Of a DNA stretch of 64,000 nt, positions 7,856 to 15,956 are shown piece after piece. A model generated the notes under the pieces. It did not search any database, was not told the origin of the DNA, and was given only the letters and a program-made list of their open reading frames with translations. How positions within the stretch are numbered: position 1 is the first letter of the stretch; each line of letters starts with the position of its first letter. The position numbers were made by a program, and so were the translations under genes. Source of the DNA: Gudongella sp034006985 (GTDB lineage: Bacteria; Bacillota; Clostridia; Tissierellales; Tissierellaceae); the NCBI GenBank assembly GCA_034006985.1, contig JAVERT010000001.1:257700-321699 (forward strand), in the 5' to 3' direction.

Positions 7856-7928
7856 TTACTTATTGGCGGGAGTATGTGGGAATCGAACCCACCTAGGAAG
7901 CTCTTAACCCCCCACGCTGGTTTTGAAG
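7856..7928 (-). repeat. proximal attachment site within intact selC
   Basis: The right copy of the 73-bp direct repeat. It is continuous with the 5' half of tRNA-Sec at 7929-7960, so integration rebuilt the tRNA gene. Confidence 0.9.
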
Positions 7929-7960
7929 ACCAGAGAGCACACCAGAACTCAGCTACCCCC
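7864..7960 (-). tRNA. selC: tRNA-Sec (anticodon TCA)
   Basis: 97 nt including encoded CCA. The anticodon stem CTGGT/ACCAG closes the loop CTTCAAA, giving anticodon UCA. It has a long variable arm, T arm GTGGG-TTCGATT-CCCAC, and discriminator G. Acceptor GGGGGTA pairs with TACTCCC; the eighth position expected of Sec tRNAs is a G-A apposition. It lies at the 3' end of the selD-selA-selB-regulator row and is the prophage target. It is charged with Ser by SerRS and converted by SelA. Confidence 0.95.
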
Positions 7961-8008
7961 ATTTGGCTCTAAAAGTGATTATATATGATTTCTGGTAAAA
8001 TATCAATA

Positions 8009-8698
8009 TTAATTTTCTTTAAAATAATATCCTACTCCCCATTTTGTTAAAACATACTCTGGAACTTTAGAATCTCTTTCTAATTTTTCTCTTATCCTTC
8101 TTATATGAACATCTACAGTCCTTAAATCTCCATAATAAGCGAAACCCCAAACTATTTCTAATAATTCCTCTCTTGTAAATACTTTTCCTGGATTTGAAGC
8201 TAACACGTATAAAAGGTCAAATTCTTTTCCCGTAAGTGAGATTTTTTTGCCGTCTCTTATTACTTTTCGACCTACGGAATTAATAGTAATATCACGTTCT
8301 TCAATTATATTGCTATCATTATCAGAAACTTTATGATTTATTCTTCTTAAAATAGCCTTTATTCTAGCTTTTAATTCTAGAATATTAAATGGTTTTATAA
8401 TGTAATCGTCTGCTCCATATTCTAAAGCAAGTATCTTTTTTATATCCTCATTGATCTCTGTTATTATAATTATTGGTACAGAGGATATATTCCTGATGTT
8501 CTGGCATAAGGTAAGCCCATTAATATCCGGCAAATTAATCTCCATTAAAATCATATCGTAATTCTTTTTTTGAATATAATTAATTGCATTATCAGCATCA
8601 TCAAGGATGTCAATTCCGTAATTATCTTGTTCAAGACTGTATCTAAGCCCTCTAACAAAGGACTTGTCACTGTCTATAACTAGTATTCGCTCACTCAT
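8009..8698 (-). CDS. OmpR/PhoB-type response regulator with degenerate receiver
   Basis: 229 residues from the ATG at 8698, which has GAGGTG upstream; a longer frame from 8716 lacks a site. The N-terminal receiver has the switch Thr80 and Lys102, but the phosphoacceptor position is Glu53 (DMILMEINLP, GAG at 8540-8542) and the acidic pair reads Asp9-Ser10. The C-terminal winged helix is intact (SLTGKEFDLL ... VDVHIRRIREKL ... VGYYF). No histidine kinase is nearby. It sits 14 bp after selB and 48 bp before selC, so it is likely co-transcribed with the Sec genes. A Glu at this site suggests a constitutively active or phosphorylation-independent regulator. Its targets are unknown. Confidence 0.88.
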   Translation of the reverse strand: MSERILVIDSDKSFVRGLRYSLEQDNYGIDILDDADNAINYIQKKNYDMILMEINLPDINGLTLCQNIRNISSVPIIIITEINEDIKKILALEYGADDYIIKPFNILELKARIKAILRRINHKVSDNDSNIIEERDITINSVGRKVIRDGKKISLTGKEFDLLYVLASNPGKVFTREELLEIVWGFAYYGDLRTVDVHIRRIREKLERDSKVPEYVLTKWGVGYYFKEN

Positions 8699-8712
8699 GC
8701 TACACCTCACTA

Positions 8713-10623
8713 TCATTTAGCTAAGATTCTCTTCTCATCATTTCGTTTAGTTAATTTTATCTGATCAAAGTATTCTAGTAATGCAATTGCTATTTTCCTA
8801 TTTGAATTTATTAAATCCCTAAATTCTGCAACAGATATTGCCTCATTTTGTACCATATAATCTTTCAACTTCTCTATAGCCAATTCAATACTCTCAGGCA
8901 ACATTAATGTATCTTCACTAACTTTAATTAATTCAGACTTAGTAATCATGTTAATTAGGATTTCTTCCGTCTCTTCATTTTTACCCAATCCCATTGAAAA
9001 CAAATCTTCCTTCTTAGGCGGTGAAAATTCTTTTTGTGCGAAATGATTAATTATTTGATTTTTTATGCTTTCTTGTTCCTTTGTAAAGATAGGTTTAAAA
9101 TCACTTAGACTTAATAAATCATTATACTGTTTTAATTTTCCTTTTTCTATCATTAAATCTATTATTGCTTCTGCCAGCTTTGGTTTTGCTTTACCTAAAA
9201 ATTTACTTCTAATTTCTTCCTTTGAAATACCCTGTCTAAGTGGATAATTATTATGGTAATCTAATACAACTATTCTTATCTTATCTAAGACTTTTAAAAA
9301 GTTTTCTTTATGCATTGGATAGGTATCTTTACTTAATTTGAATATATATACTAAATTATCATCTTCTAATTTTTTTGTTTCTTCTTCAAATTGTTCTTGA
9401 AACATAGCCGATTCTTTAGACAATTCTTTAATGGATAAAAACAAATCACCTTTTTCTTTAATAATATGTTCAACAATAGCAGTTTGATTACCTTCTTCTT
9501 TTATTAAAAGCTCTTCAATTATATCTTCATCAAATCTCTTTTTCTTTTCTGGATTGGATTCTATTACATCACCACCACCAATAGTGAACATCGGAGAATA
9601 AAATCGTAATATAAATCGATCTCCTCTTTTTGCCACAATCTTTTCTTCAAGCCTTAGCTGAGCAAATGCTTCTTGACCAGGCTCCAAAATTTCTCTATCT
9701 AGAAGTATAAGCCTACATAATACCTCCTCAGTCCCAAGATAAAGTTTTAATCTCGTTCTGTTGACTATTGAACGATCTAATGTCTTTAACAGCTTAACCT
9801 TAACATCTAACATCATAGTATCGACCATTGAACTAACAGGTGCGATAACGCTCCCTCGATGCAATTCGTTTTTCTTTACTGATGCTAAATTTATAGCAAC
9901 TCTTTGTCCTGCAAATGCTTCTTTTGCATCTACATCATGTACTTGAAGAGATCTTATCCTAGATTTTATTCCCTCTGGATATATCTCGATCTCATCCCCA
10001 ACTGAAAACTTGCCAGCAAGGAGTGTCCCTGTAACAATTGTACCAAATCCAGAGATTGTAAAGACTCGGTCCACTGGAAGTCTTGGCATGTCTTCTATAC
10101 TTTTATCTTCTAATGTTAAACTCATTTCATCAACTAACTCTATAATCTTATCTATTCCTAGCAATTTTGTTGAAGATGCAAAAATTATAGGTGTATTCTC
10201 CAAAAAAGTACCTTTAACACTTTCTAACACTTCTTCTGATACCATTTCTAACCATTCTTCTTCTACCAAATCAGATTTGGTCAAAACTACAAATCCTTTT
10301 TTTATACCTAATATATCAAGAATAGCTAAATGTTCTCTTGTTTGAGGCATAACTCCCTCATCTGCTGCTATAACAAGTAACACTATATCTATTCCGATAA
10401 CTCCTGCTAACATATTCCTTATAAATTTTTCATGCCCTGGGACATCAATTATTCCAGCTCGTTGGCCGCTAGGCAAATCAAAATAGGTAAAACCTAACTC
10501 TATTGAAATGCCTCTGTCCTGTTCTTCTTTTAGTCTATCAGTATTACGACCAGTCAAAGCCTTTATTAAGGTTGTTTTTCCATGATCTATATGCCCAGCT
10601 GTCCCAATTATTATATGATTCAT
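8713..10623 (-). CDS. selB: selenocysteine-specific elongation factor SelB
   Basis: 636 residues. GTPase G1 GHIDHGKT (residues 10-17), DVPGHEK (G3) and TKSD (G4) are all present. EF-Tu-like beta-barrel domains follow, then a C-terminal series of winged-helix domains (about 380-636) that in the family bind the SECIS hairpin. SelB carries Sec-tRNA-Sec to UGA codons next to a SECIS element. The gene starts 3 bp after selA stops. It is a normal length for bacterial SelB. Confidence 0.96.
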   Translation of the reverse strand: MNHIIIGTAGHIDHGKTTLIKALTGRNTDRLKEEQDRGISIELGFTYFDLPSGQRAGIIDVPGHEKFIRNMLAGVIGIDIVLLVIAADEGVMPQTREHLAILDILGIKKGFVVLTKSDLVEEEWLEMVSEEVLESVKGTFLENTPIIFASSTKLLGIDKIIELVDEMSLTLEDKSIEDMPRLPVDRVFTISGFGTIVTGTLLAGKFSVGDEIEIYPEGIKSRIRSLQVHDVDAKEAFAGQRVAINLASVKKNELHRGSVIAPVSSMVDTMMLDVKVKLLKTLDRSIVNRTRLKLYLGTEEVLCRLILLDREILEPGQEAFAQLRLEEKIVAKRGDRFILRFYSPMFTIGGGDVIESNPEKKKRFDEDIIEELLIKEEGNQTAIVEHIIKEKGDLFLSIKELSKESAMFQEQFEEETKKLEDDNLVYIFKLSKDTYPMHKENFLKVLDKIRIVVLDYHNNYPLRQGISKEEIRSKFLGKAKPKLAEAIIDLMIEKGKLKQYNDLLSLSDFKPIFTKEQESIKNQIINHFAQKEFSPPKKEDLFSMGLGKNEETEEILINMITKSELIKVSEDTLMLPESIELAIEKLKDYMVQNEAISVAEFRDLINSNRKIAIALLEYFDQIKLTKRNDEKRILAK

Positions 10624-10626
10624 CGA

Positions 10627-12045
10627 TTATTCCCCTTTATTTGCTTTTAATGCATAATCTATTGCACCGGTTATTATATTAAAATCATCTAATCTTATTG
10701 TCCTTAAATCAAGATATAATCTATCTTTAAATATCCTCCCTATTACTGGAGTTTCAAATCTTCTTAACCTTCTCTCAAAACTTGCTACACTCATATTTAA
10801 TAAATCTAATACTACACATTTTGTTGGTAGTTTTTCTGTTGGCAATGAACCTCCTCCAACTTCAGAAAATTCATCTTCTATAGAAATCCTAAACTCTAAA
10901 TTCGAAATCTTTTTTTCGATGCAATCTTTAAGTTTATAAGCATTATCTTCTAATTCATCTATACTCATTGTCAGCATTCTTAATGTAGGAATATTTTTAA
11001 TTGCAAGTTCTTCATCATAATAATATCTAAATGTTGCTTCTAATGCAGCAATAGTAAATTTATCAACTCTAAATGCCCTAGTTAAAGGATTCTTCTTCAT
11101 AGCTTCAATATATTCTCTCTTCCCTACGATTATACCCGCTTGTGGACCCCCTAGAAGCTTATCTCCGCTGAATGTTACTACGTCCACACCATTGTTAATA
11201 CTATCAATAACAGTTGGCTCATAGCTTATTCCATACTTAGACAAATCAATTAAAACTCCACTTCCCAAATCTTCTATTAGTGGTATATCATATTTCTTTT
11301 TCAAATCATAGAGTTCTTTAGCTTCAACTGCTGAAGTAAAACCCATTATCCTATAATTAGAAGTATGAACTTTTAGTAGAGCTCCTGTTTGCTCACAGAT
11401 TGCATTTTCATAATCTCTTAAATGAGTCTTGTTAGTTGTCCCTACTTCTACTAGCTTACTACCACTTTGTTCCATAACCTCTGGTATACGAAAAGCTCCA
11501 CCTATTTCTATAAGCTCTCCCCTTGAAACAATAACTTCTTTATTTTTAGCTAATGTGCTAAGCACTAGAAGAACTGCTGCCGCATTATTATTTACAACCA
11601 ACGCAGCTTCTCCACCAACAATCTCTGCAACTACATCTTCTAAATGTGAATATCTTGAACCCCGAGTTCCATTTTCAATATTGTACTCAAGATTTGAATA
11701 TCTGGTAGATATTGTCTTCATCTGCTCTAATATTTCTTCACCAATTAAAGACCTACCAAGATTTGTGTGAATCACTATACCTGTAGCATTCACTACTGGT
11801 CTTAAATTATATGAATTCTTATTTTCTGCATTAATTATAATTTTTTTATCTAATTCTAGAATCATACTACTTAATTCTATCTCATCCAAACCCATTTTAA
11901 TTCTATTTCTAATTTCTTCAATTTCTTCTCTAATTGAATCAACTAAAATTTTTCTTGGTATATATTCCATTAATTCACTGATTGATTCCCAAGAAATAAC
12001 TTCATCAATTTTTGGAATTAAAGTATATAAATTCTTTTCGCTCAT
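10627..12045 (-). CDS. selA: L-seryl-tRNA(Sec) selenium transferase
   Basis: 472 residues. This is a fold-type I PLP enzyme with the PLP-binding Lys296 in TFSGDKLLGGPQAG and the family signatures NATGIVIHTNLGRSL near 86-100 and GTRGSRYSH near 126-134. It converts Ser-tRNA-Sec to Sec-tRNA-Sec using selenophosphate from SelD. It is 18 bp downstream of selD and 3 bp upstream of selB, and the order selD-selA-selB points to one transcript. Confidence 0.96.
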   Translation of the reverse strand: MSEKNLYTLIPKIDEVISWESISELMEYIPRKILVDSIREEIEEIRNRIKMGLDEIELSSMILELDKKIIINAENKNSYNLRPVVNATGIVIHTNLGRSLIGEEILEQMKTISTRYSNLEYNIENGTRGSRYSHLEDVVAEIVGGEAALVVNNNAAAVLLVLSTLAKNKEVIVSRGELIEIGGAFRIPEVMEQSGSKLVEVGTTNKTHLRDYENAICEQTGALLKVHTSNYRIMGFTSAVEAKELYDLKKKYDIPLIEDLGSGVLIDLSKYGISYEPTVIDSINNGVDVVTFSGDKLLGGPQAGIIVGKREYIEAMKKNPLTRAFRVDKFTIAALEATFRYYYDEELAIKNIPTLRMLTMSIDELEDNAYKLKDCIEKKISNLEFRISIEDEFSEVGGGSLPTEKLPTKCVVLDLLNMSVASFERRLRRFETPVIGRIFKDRLYLDLRTIRLDDFNIITGAIDYALKANKGE

Positions 12046-12063
12046 ATTCCCACCACCCCAATA

Positions 12064-13098
12064 TCATTTAACTATTATATATTTTCCATTATACTCTGTT
12101 ACTTCTCCAATTAATGCATATTCAGTTGGTGAACCTGATAATTTTTCTAATAACAATCCTGCATATTCCTTAGCTACTGAAATTAACAAGCCTCCAGATG
12201 TTTGTGGATCATATAGAATATCAACCATAAAATCAGAAATATCCTCGTCAATAAGGACCTTGTCCCCAATATAATTCTTATTGTTATAAGCACCAGCCGG
12301 TATCAGACCCATCTGTGCATATTCCTTAGCTTCCTTAATAAATGGAACTTTACTGCTATCAATGTTTATTGTTACATTACTTGATTCTGCCATTTCAAGA
12401 CTATGTCCAAGTAATCCAAATCCAGTAATATCGGTTACACTATGAACTCCTTTCGCTTCATCAATAGCTTTTTTCCCAAAGCTATTTAGAGTACTCATAG
12501 ATAAGACTGCTGCATCGTAAGCCTCTTTACTTGCAAGCTCACCTTTTATCGCAGTTGTTATAATTCCTATTCCTAGAGGTTTTGTGATAATTAAAGAATC
12601 TCCTATTTTCGCATTATTATTTGTCAATACTTTATTTGGATGCACAAATCCAGTCACTGAAAGTCCATACTTAGGCTCATCATCAGACACACTATGTCCA
12701 CCAACGAGAATTGCACCAGCTTCCATAACCTTGCTTTGCCCACCTCTCATAATTTCACCTAGTACTTTGGGATCTAGGCAATCCGGGAAACAAACTATAT
12801 TCAATGCTAGACGCGGCTCTCCTCCCATCGCATATATATCACTTAGTGAATTCGCCGCTGCTATTTGTCCAAATGTATATGGATCATCAACTACTGGAGT
12901 AAAAAAATCCAGAGTTTGAATAATTGCTAATTCGTCGCTTAATCTATAAACAGCAGCATCATCTGATGTTTCAACTCCTACAATTAAATCTTTATCTTCC
13001 ACTTTTGGTAAGTGGCACAAAACTTGTGCCAATATATCTGGTCCGATTTTAGCTGCTCACCCTGAACTTTTAGTTAGCTCTGTTAATCTTATGTCCAA
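12064..13098 (-). CDS. selD: selenide, water dikinase; itself a selenoprotein (Sec14)
   Basis: Read-through of an in-frame UGA at 13059-13057 joins an N-terminal 13 residues (MDIRLTELTKSSG) to the long frame, giving 344 residues with Sec14 in G-U-A-A-K. This is the catalytic Cys/Sec site of SelD, followed by the matching Lys. The start is TTG at 13098, 5 nt after AGGAGGGG. A start at the first ATG after the UGA would lack the active site. The glycine-rich ATP-binding and AIRS domains follow normally (GGHSVSDDEPKYG, DPQTSGG). SelD makes selenophosphate from selenide and ATP. Sec-containing SelD is known in some bacteria, where Sec supply feeds back on its own synthesis. Confidence 0.94.
13014..13059 (-). 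promoter_or_regulatory. UGA(Sec) codon and candidate bacterial SECIS hairpin in selD
   Basis: 26 nt after the UGA (13059-13057) the coding strand has a perfect 7-bp stem GGCACAA/TTGTGCC closing a G-U-U loop (13030-13014). Bacterial SECIS elements lie within the coding region just after the UGA and present a small apical loop with G and U to SelB. The position is slightly further than in E. coli fdhF. The assignment is inferred. Confidence 0.65.
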
Positions 13099-13111
13099 AA
13101 TAACCCCTCCT

Positions 13112-13741
13112 CTAATTTATTGATATCATATCTTTGATAGCCTCAAATTTTGCATCTCCTATACCGCTTACATCTAGGATATCTTCAATATTTTTAAACT
13201 TTGAAGTTTTTCGATATTCAACTATTCTACCAGCTATTACCTCTCCTATACCAGGTAAACTTTGTAAATCAGCTGATGAAGCAATATTAATATTAATTTT
13301 ACCAGTTTCTTGTGTGTTTGTACCCATTTCTATTGAAATGGATCCTTCTTCATCTAATCCTGGAATATATATTTTATCTTCATCATTAATTTTTTTAGCT
13401 AAGTTTATTCTATCTAAATCTGCCTGTTTGGTCAAACCGCCTGCCATATTTACTACATCAACGACCCTATCACCAATAATAAGCTCGTATATTCCTGGAT
13501 TATAAACTTCTCCGCTGATATGAACCATAATTGAAGAACTCTCTATTTCTACTTTAGGCGATATAGCTGCAACACTCTCTACAGGACTTTCTGTAAAAAC
13601 TGCTTCTACTCCTTCTAATTTTGGTTCTTTAGTTATTCCAAATGCCTTAATTGATAGTAATACCCCTATTATAAATACCGATGCAATTACTATTATACTC
13701 TCTTTTTTGGTAAAGAAATCCAAAACAAGCCCCCCAATCAT
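13112..13741 (-). CDS. comEA: ComEA-family DNA-binding protein (SLBB + helix-hairpin-helix)
   Basis: 209 residues. An N-terminal membrane anchor (about 12-32), a variable linker, an SLBB domain (IMVHISGEVYNPGIY, about 70-130) and a C-terminal double helix-hairpin-helix (NINIASSADLQSLPGIGEVIAGRIVEYR split at LPGIGE and VSGIGD). In the family it is the membrane-bound receptor for transforming DNA, feeding ComEC. ATG at 13741 is possible, but a TTG at 13723 lies 6 nt after GGGGGG and may be the true start. It stops 13 bp before selD, so it may be co-transcribed with the sel genes. Confidence 0.88.
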   Translation of the reverse strand: MIGGLVLDFFTKKESIIVIASVFIIGVLLSIKAFGITKEPKLEGVEAVFTESPVESVAAISPKVEIESSSIMVHISGEVYNPGIYELIIGDRVVDVVNMAGGLTKQADLDRINLAKKINDEDKIYIPGLDEEGSISIEMGTNTQETGKININIASSADLQSLPGIGEVIAGRIVEYRKTSKFKNIEDILDVSGIGDAKFEAIKDMISIN

Positions 13742-13822
13742 ATATTATATATCTATTATAGCTATTATTAACTAATAATACTCGTTTTTTATTCGTATTT
13801 ACTTATTTTTTTTAAACTTTTC

Positions 13823-13831
13823 TGGTATAAT
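13823..13831 (+). promoter_or_regulatory. extended -10 promoter candidate for the D,D-carboxypeptidase gene
   Basis: TGG-TATAAT (13823-13831) is an extended -10 element, 47 bp before the ATG at 13878. The upstream -35 region is T-rich and not convincing. Confidence 0.45.
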
Positions 13832-13877
13832 CTATAATATCAATATAAATAAACAAATACTAAATGGTGGTGTCTAT

Positions 13878-15158
13878 ATGAAAAGATTTATATATTTTTT
13901 TGCAATTTTATTTTTTTTGTTTATTTTCGACTATACCTATGCTGAGACATTAGATTTAAGTGGCGAGGCAGCAATTTTAATTGATTATGATACTAATGAA
14001 ATTCTTTATGAAAAAAATAGTCATTTAGAATTATACCCAGCTAGTACAACAAAAATGATGACTGCAATACTTGCTGTTGAGAACTCAGAATTAGACGAAC
14101 TAGTAACAATCGATGATGAAATAGTCAGTCTTACATACGGTAGCCATATCGCTCTTGAACCAGGTGAAGTTCTTACCATGGAACAATTACTTCATGCTAT
14201 GCTCTTACCCTCTGCAAATGATGCGGCTTTAGCAATTGCCAAACATGTTGGAGGTACAATAGATAATTTTGTATCTATGATGAATCAAAGAGCAGTTGAA
14301 TTAGGCGCCAATGACACCAATTTTGTTAATCCAAATGGTCTGCACGATGACAATCATGTATCTAGTGCCTACGATTTAGCCCTAATCGGAAAAGAAGCTA
14401 TGGAACATGAACAAATACGAAATATAGTTAATACAGTCCAGTATGAGATTCCACCCACTAATAAAAAAACTGAATCAAGATATTTTAAAATTACAAATAA
14501 ACTCTTATACGATTCAGAACTTATTAATGTTGATGGCAAGCTTATTAGCACTAAGTATCCATATGCTTCTGGAGTTAAAACTGGTTACACTAGCAATGCT
14601 AAAAACTGCTTGGTTGCATATGCAAACAAAGCAGATCAGAAATTAATATCAGTCGTATTAAAGGCAGATGGAATAAATGTATATGCAGATACACATAAAC
14701 TCCTAAATTATGGATTTGAAAACTTTAATAATATAATAATTGCTAATAGCAATGAATTTATTGATAATATATCTATTACAGATGGTGATACCCCATATAT
14801 TGCAGGTATATTAGACAGAAATATTGTTTATCCTATGTCAGAGTTTAATCAAAATAATATAGAAAAGAAAATAACAATTAGAGAAGACTTAAAAGCTCCA
14901 ATAGATAAAGGCCAGATTATTGGTGAAGCTGAATATTTAATTGATGGTAAAGTAATAGGTGGTGGTAATATAATATCTACTGCTGCTGTCTTAATTGACC
15001 CAGATACAACAACTTTTGGGAAAATAAAAAATAACTGGTATCTATTTATATTTTTAATAGCTATCTTGCTACGTATTTATACATTAGCCTTAAGAAGAAA
15101 ACGAAAAAAAATGAAGTCAAGACAAACAATATATAGAATGCCCTATAATGCAAAATAA
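13878..15158 (+). CDS. D-alanyl-D-alanine carboxypeptidase (PBP5/DacF type)
   Basis: 426 residues. Signal peptide 1-22 (hydrophobic, ending at YAE), penicillin-binding motifs Ser56-x-x-Lys59 (ASTTK), Ser112-x-Asn114 (SAN) and Lys234-Thr-Gly (KTG), a PBP5 C-terminal beta domain, and a C-terminal membrane helix followed by a basic tail. It trims the terminal D-Ala from peptidoglycan stem peptides outside the cell. GGTGGTG precedes the ATG. It is a single plus-strand gene, divergent from comEA, with its own terminator. Confidence 0.92.
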   Translation: MKRFIYFFAILFFLFIFDYTYAETLDLSGEAAILIDYDTNEILYEKNSHLELYPASTTKMMTAILAVENSELDELVTIDDEIVSLTYGSHIALEPGEVLTMEQLLHAMLLPSANDAALAIAKHVGGTIDNFVSMMNQRAVELGANDTNFVNPNGLHDDNHVSSAYDLALIGKEAMEHEQIRNIVNTVQYEIPPTNKKTESRYFKITNKLLYDSELINVDGKLISTKYPYASGVKTGYTSNAKNCLVAYANKADQKLISVVLKADGINVYADTHKLLNYGFENFNNIIIANSNEFIDNISITDGDTPYIAGILDRNIVYPMSEFNQNNIEKKITIREDLKAPIDKGQIIGEAEYLIDGKVIGGGNIISTAAVLIDPDTTTFGKIKNNWYLFIFLIAILLRIYTLALRRKRKKMKSRQTIYRMPYNAK

Positions 15159-15177
15159 CCTGGTTTCCCAGGTTATT
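15154..15177. terminator. terminator between the carboxypeptidase gene and ridA
   Basis: AATAACCTGG-TTTC-CCAGGTTATT, followed by a T-run. It serves the plus-strand carboxypeptidase gene and possibly the converging ridA transcript. Confidence 0.8.
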
Positions 15178-15193
15178 TTTTTCTTGATTTATT

Positions 15194-15577
15194 CTATTTT
15201 TTTACAGCAATTGCTTCAATTTCTATTACTCCATCTTTAGGTAATCTAGCAACTTCCACAAGACTTCTTGCAGGTTTATGATTTTTAAAATACTCAGCAT
15301 ATACTTCATTAATTAAAGAGAAGTTCTCCATATCTTTAACGAACACAGTCACTTTGATTACTGTTTCTAAAGATGCTCCGCCTTCTTCTAAAACTGCTTT
15401 GACATTCTCAAGCGCTTGTCTTGTAGCTTTTTGAATATCATCACTTATTAATTCTCCTGTTTCTGGAACAAAAGGTAATTGACCTGATGTAAAAACAAAC
15501 TCGTCTGCTCTAACTCCTTGTGAATAAGGTCCTACTGCGGCTGGTGCTTTTTCTGTTTGAATTAAGTCTAATTTCAT
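15194..15577 (-). CDS. ridA: RidA family enamine/imine deaminase
   Basis: 127 residues, typical YjgF/YER057c/UK114 length. Motifs: PAAVGPYSQGV near 12-22, FTSGQLP, and PARSLVEVARLPKDGVIEIEAIA with the family Arg and Glu at the C terminus. It hydrolyses reactive 2-aminoacrylate-type intermediates from PLP enzymes such as serine/threonine dehydratases. It is the last gene of the minus-strand run, 2 bp after rsfS. Confidence 0.93.
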   Translation of the reverse strand: MKLDLIQTEKAPAAVGPYSQGVRADEFVFTSGQLPFVPETGELISDDIQKATRQALENVKAVLEEGGASLETVIKVTVFVKDMENFSLINEVYAEYFKNHKPARSLVEVARLPKDGVIEIEAIAVKK

Positions 15578-15579
15578 TT

Positions 15580-15933
15580 TTACTCCTCCTCTTTAGATAA
15601 CTTCTCAAATTCCTTCCAAAGTCTTTCTAGATCATAATAATCCCTTTCTTCTTTATGAAAAACATGTACTATTACATCTGCAAAGTCCAAAATTATCCAT
15701 CTAGCGCTTCTGTAGCCTTCTTTTATATTTAAAATTTCATATCCAGCTTTACTCATTTTATCTTCTACTTCATCAGCTATCGCAACTGCTTGATTGGAAG
15801 AATTCCCACTAGTTATAATAAAATAATCTGCTATTGATGTTTTTTGAGATACATCAATTTCAACAGTATCCAATCCATTTTTACTATCAATAGCTTTTTT
15901 AATAATATCCAATTTATTTTTTAAATCTGTCAT
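15580..15933 (-). CDS. rsfS: ribosomal silencing factor RsfS
   Basis: 117 residues of the RsfS/Iojap family: KKAIDSKNGLDTVEIDVS, DYFIITSGNSSNQAVAIADEVE and an aromatic/acidic C-terminal WKEFEKL helix. In the family it binds ribosomal protein L14 and blocks subunit joining when nutrients fall. It has the usual position after nadD-yqeK and an LCP gene. Confidence 0.95.
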   Translation of the reverse strand: MTDLKNKLDIIKKAIDSKNGLDTVEIDVSQKTSIADYFIITSGNSSNQAVAIADEVEDKMSKAGYEILNIKEGYRSARWIILDFADVIVHVFHKEERDYYDLERLWKEFEKLSKEEE

Positions 15934-15956
15934 TTATTAATTCTCACCCCTTTCTT

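Larger units (their letters stand above)
2942..7928. mobile_element. decayed prophage integrated in selC (tRNA-Sec)
   Basis: The element is bounded by 73-bp direct repeats, 2942-3014 and 7856-7928. They match at every position but one (2993 is C where the right copy has A). The repeats run from the anticodon loop of tRNA-Sec through the CCA end plus 8 bp. The unit is about 4.9 kb. Its contents are a 3' integrase remnant beside the intact tRNA, a lysis module (XhlA-like protein, frameshifted amidase, small membrane protein, LLH holin), and three cargo genes next to the distal junction. Head, tail, replication and repressor genes are gone. Integrase at the intact-tRNA end and tRNA 3' fragment at the far end is the standard architecture of tRNA-targeted tyrosine-integrase elements. 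Confidence 0.9.

Noticed and set aside
10010..10345. Plus-strand frames antisense to selB, selA, selD, rnfB and others
   Set aside because: They lie wholly inside well-supported minus-strand genes, lack ribosome binding sites and show no known domains. Treated as shadows.
12064..13032. SelD starting at the first ATG after the UGA
   Set aside because: This would delete the conserved N terminus including the catalytic Sec site. The upstream 13 codons match the family and have a strong ribosome binding site.
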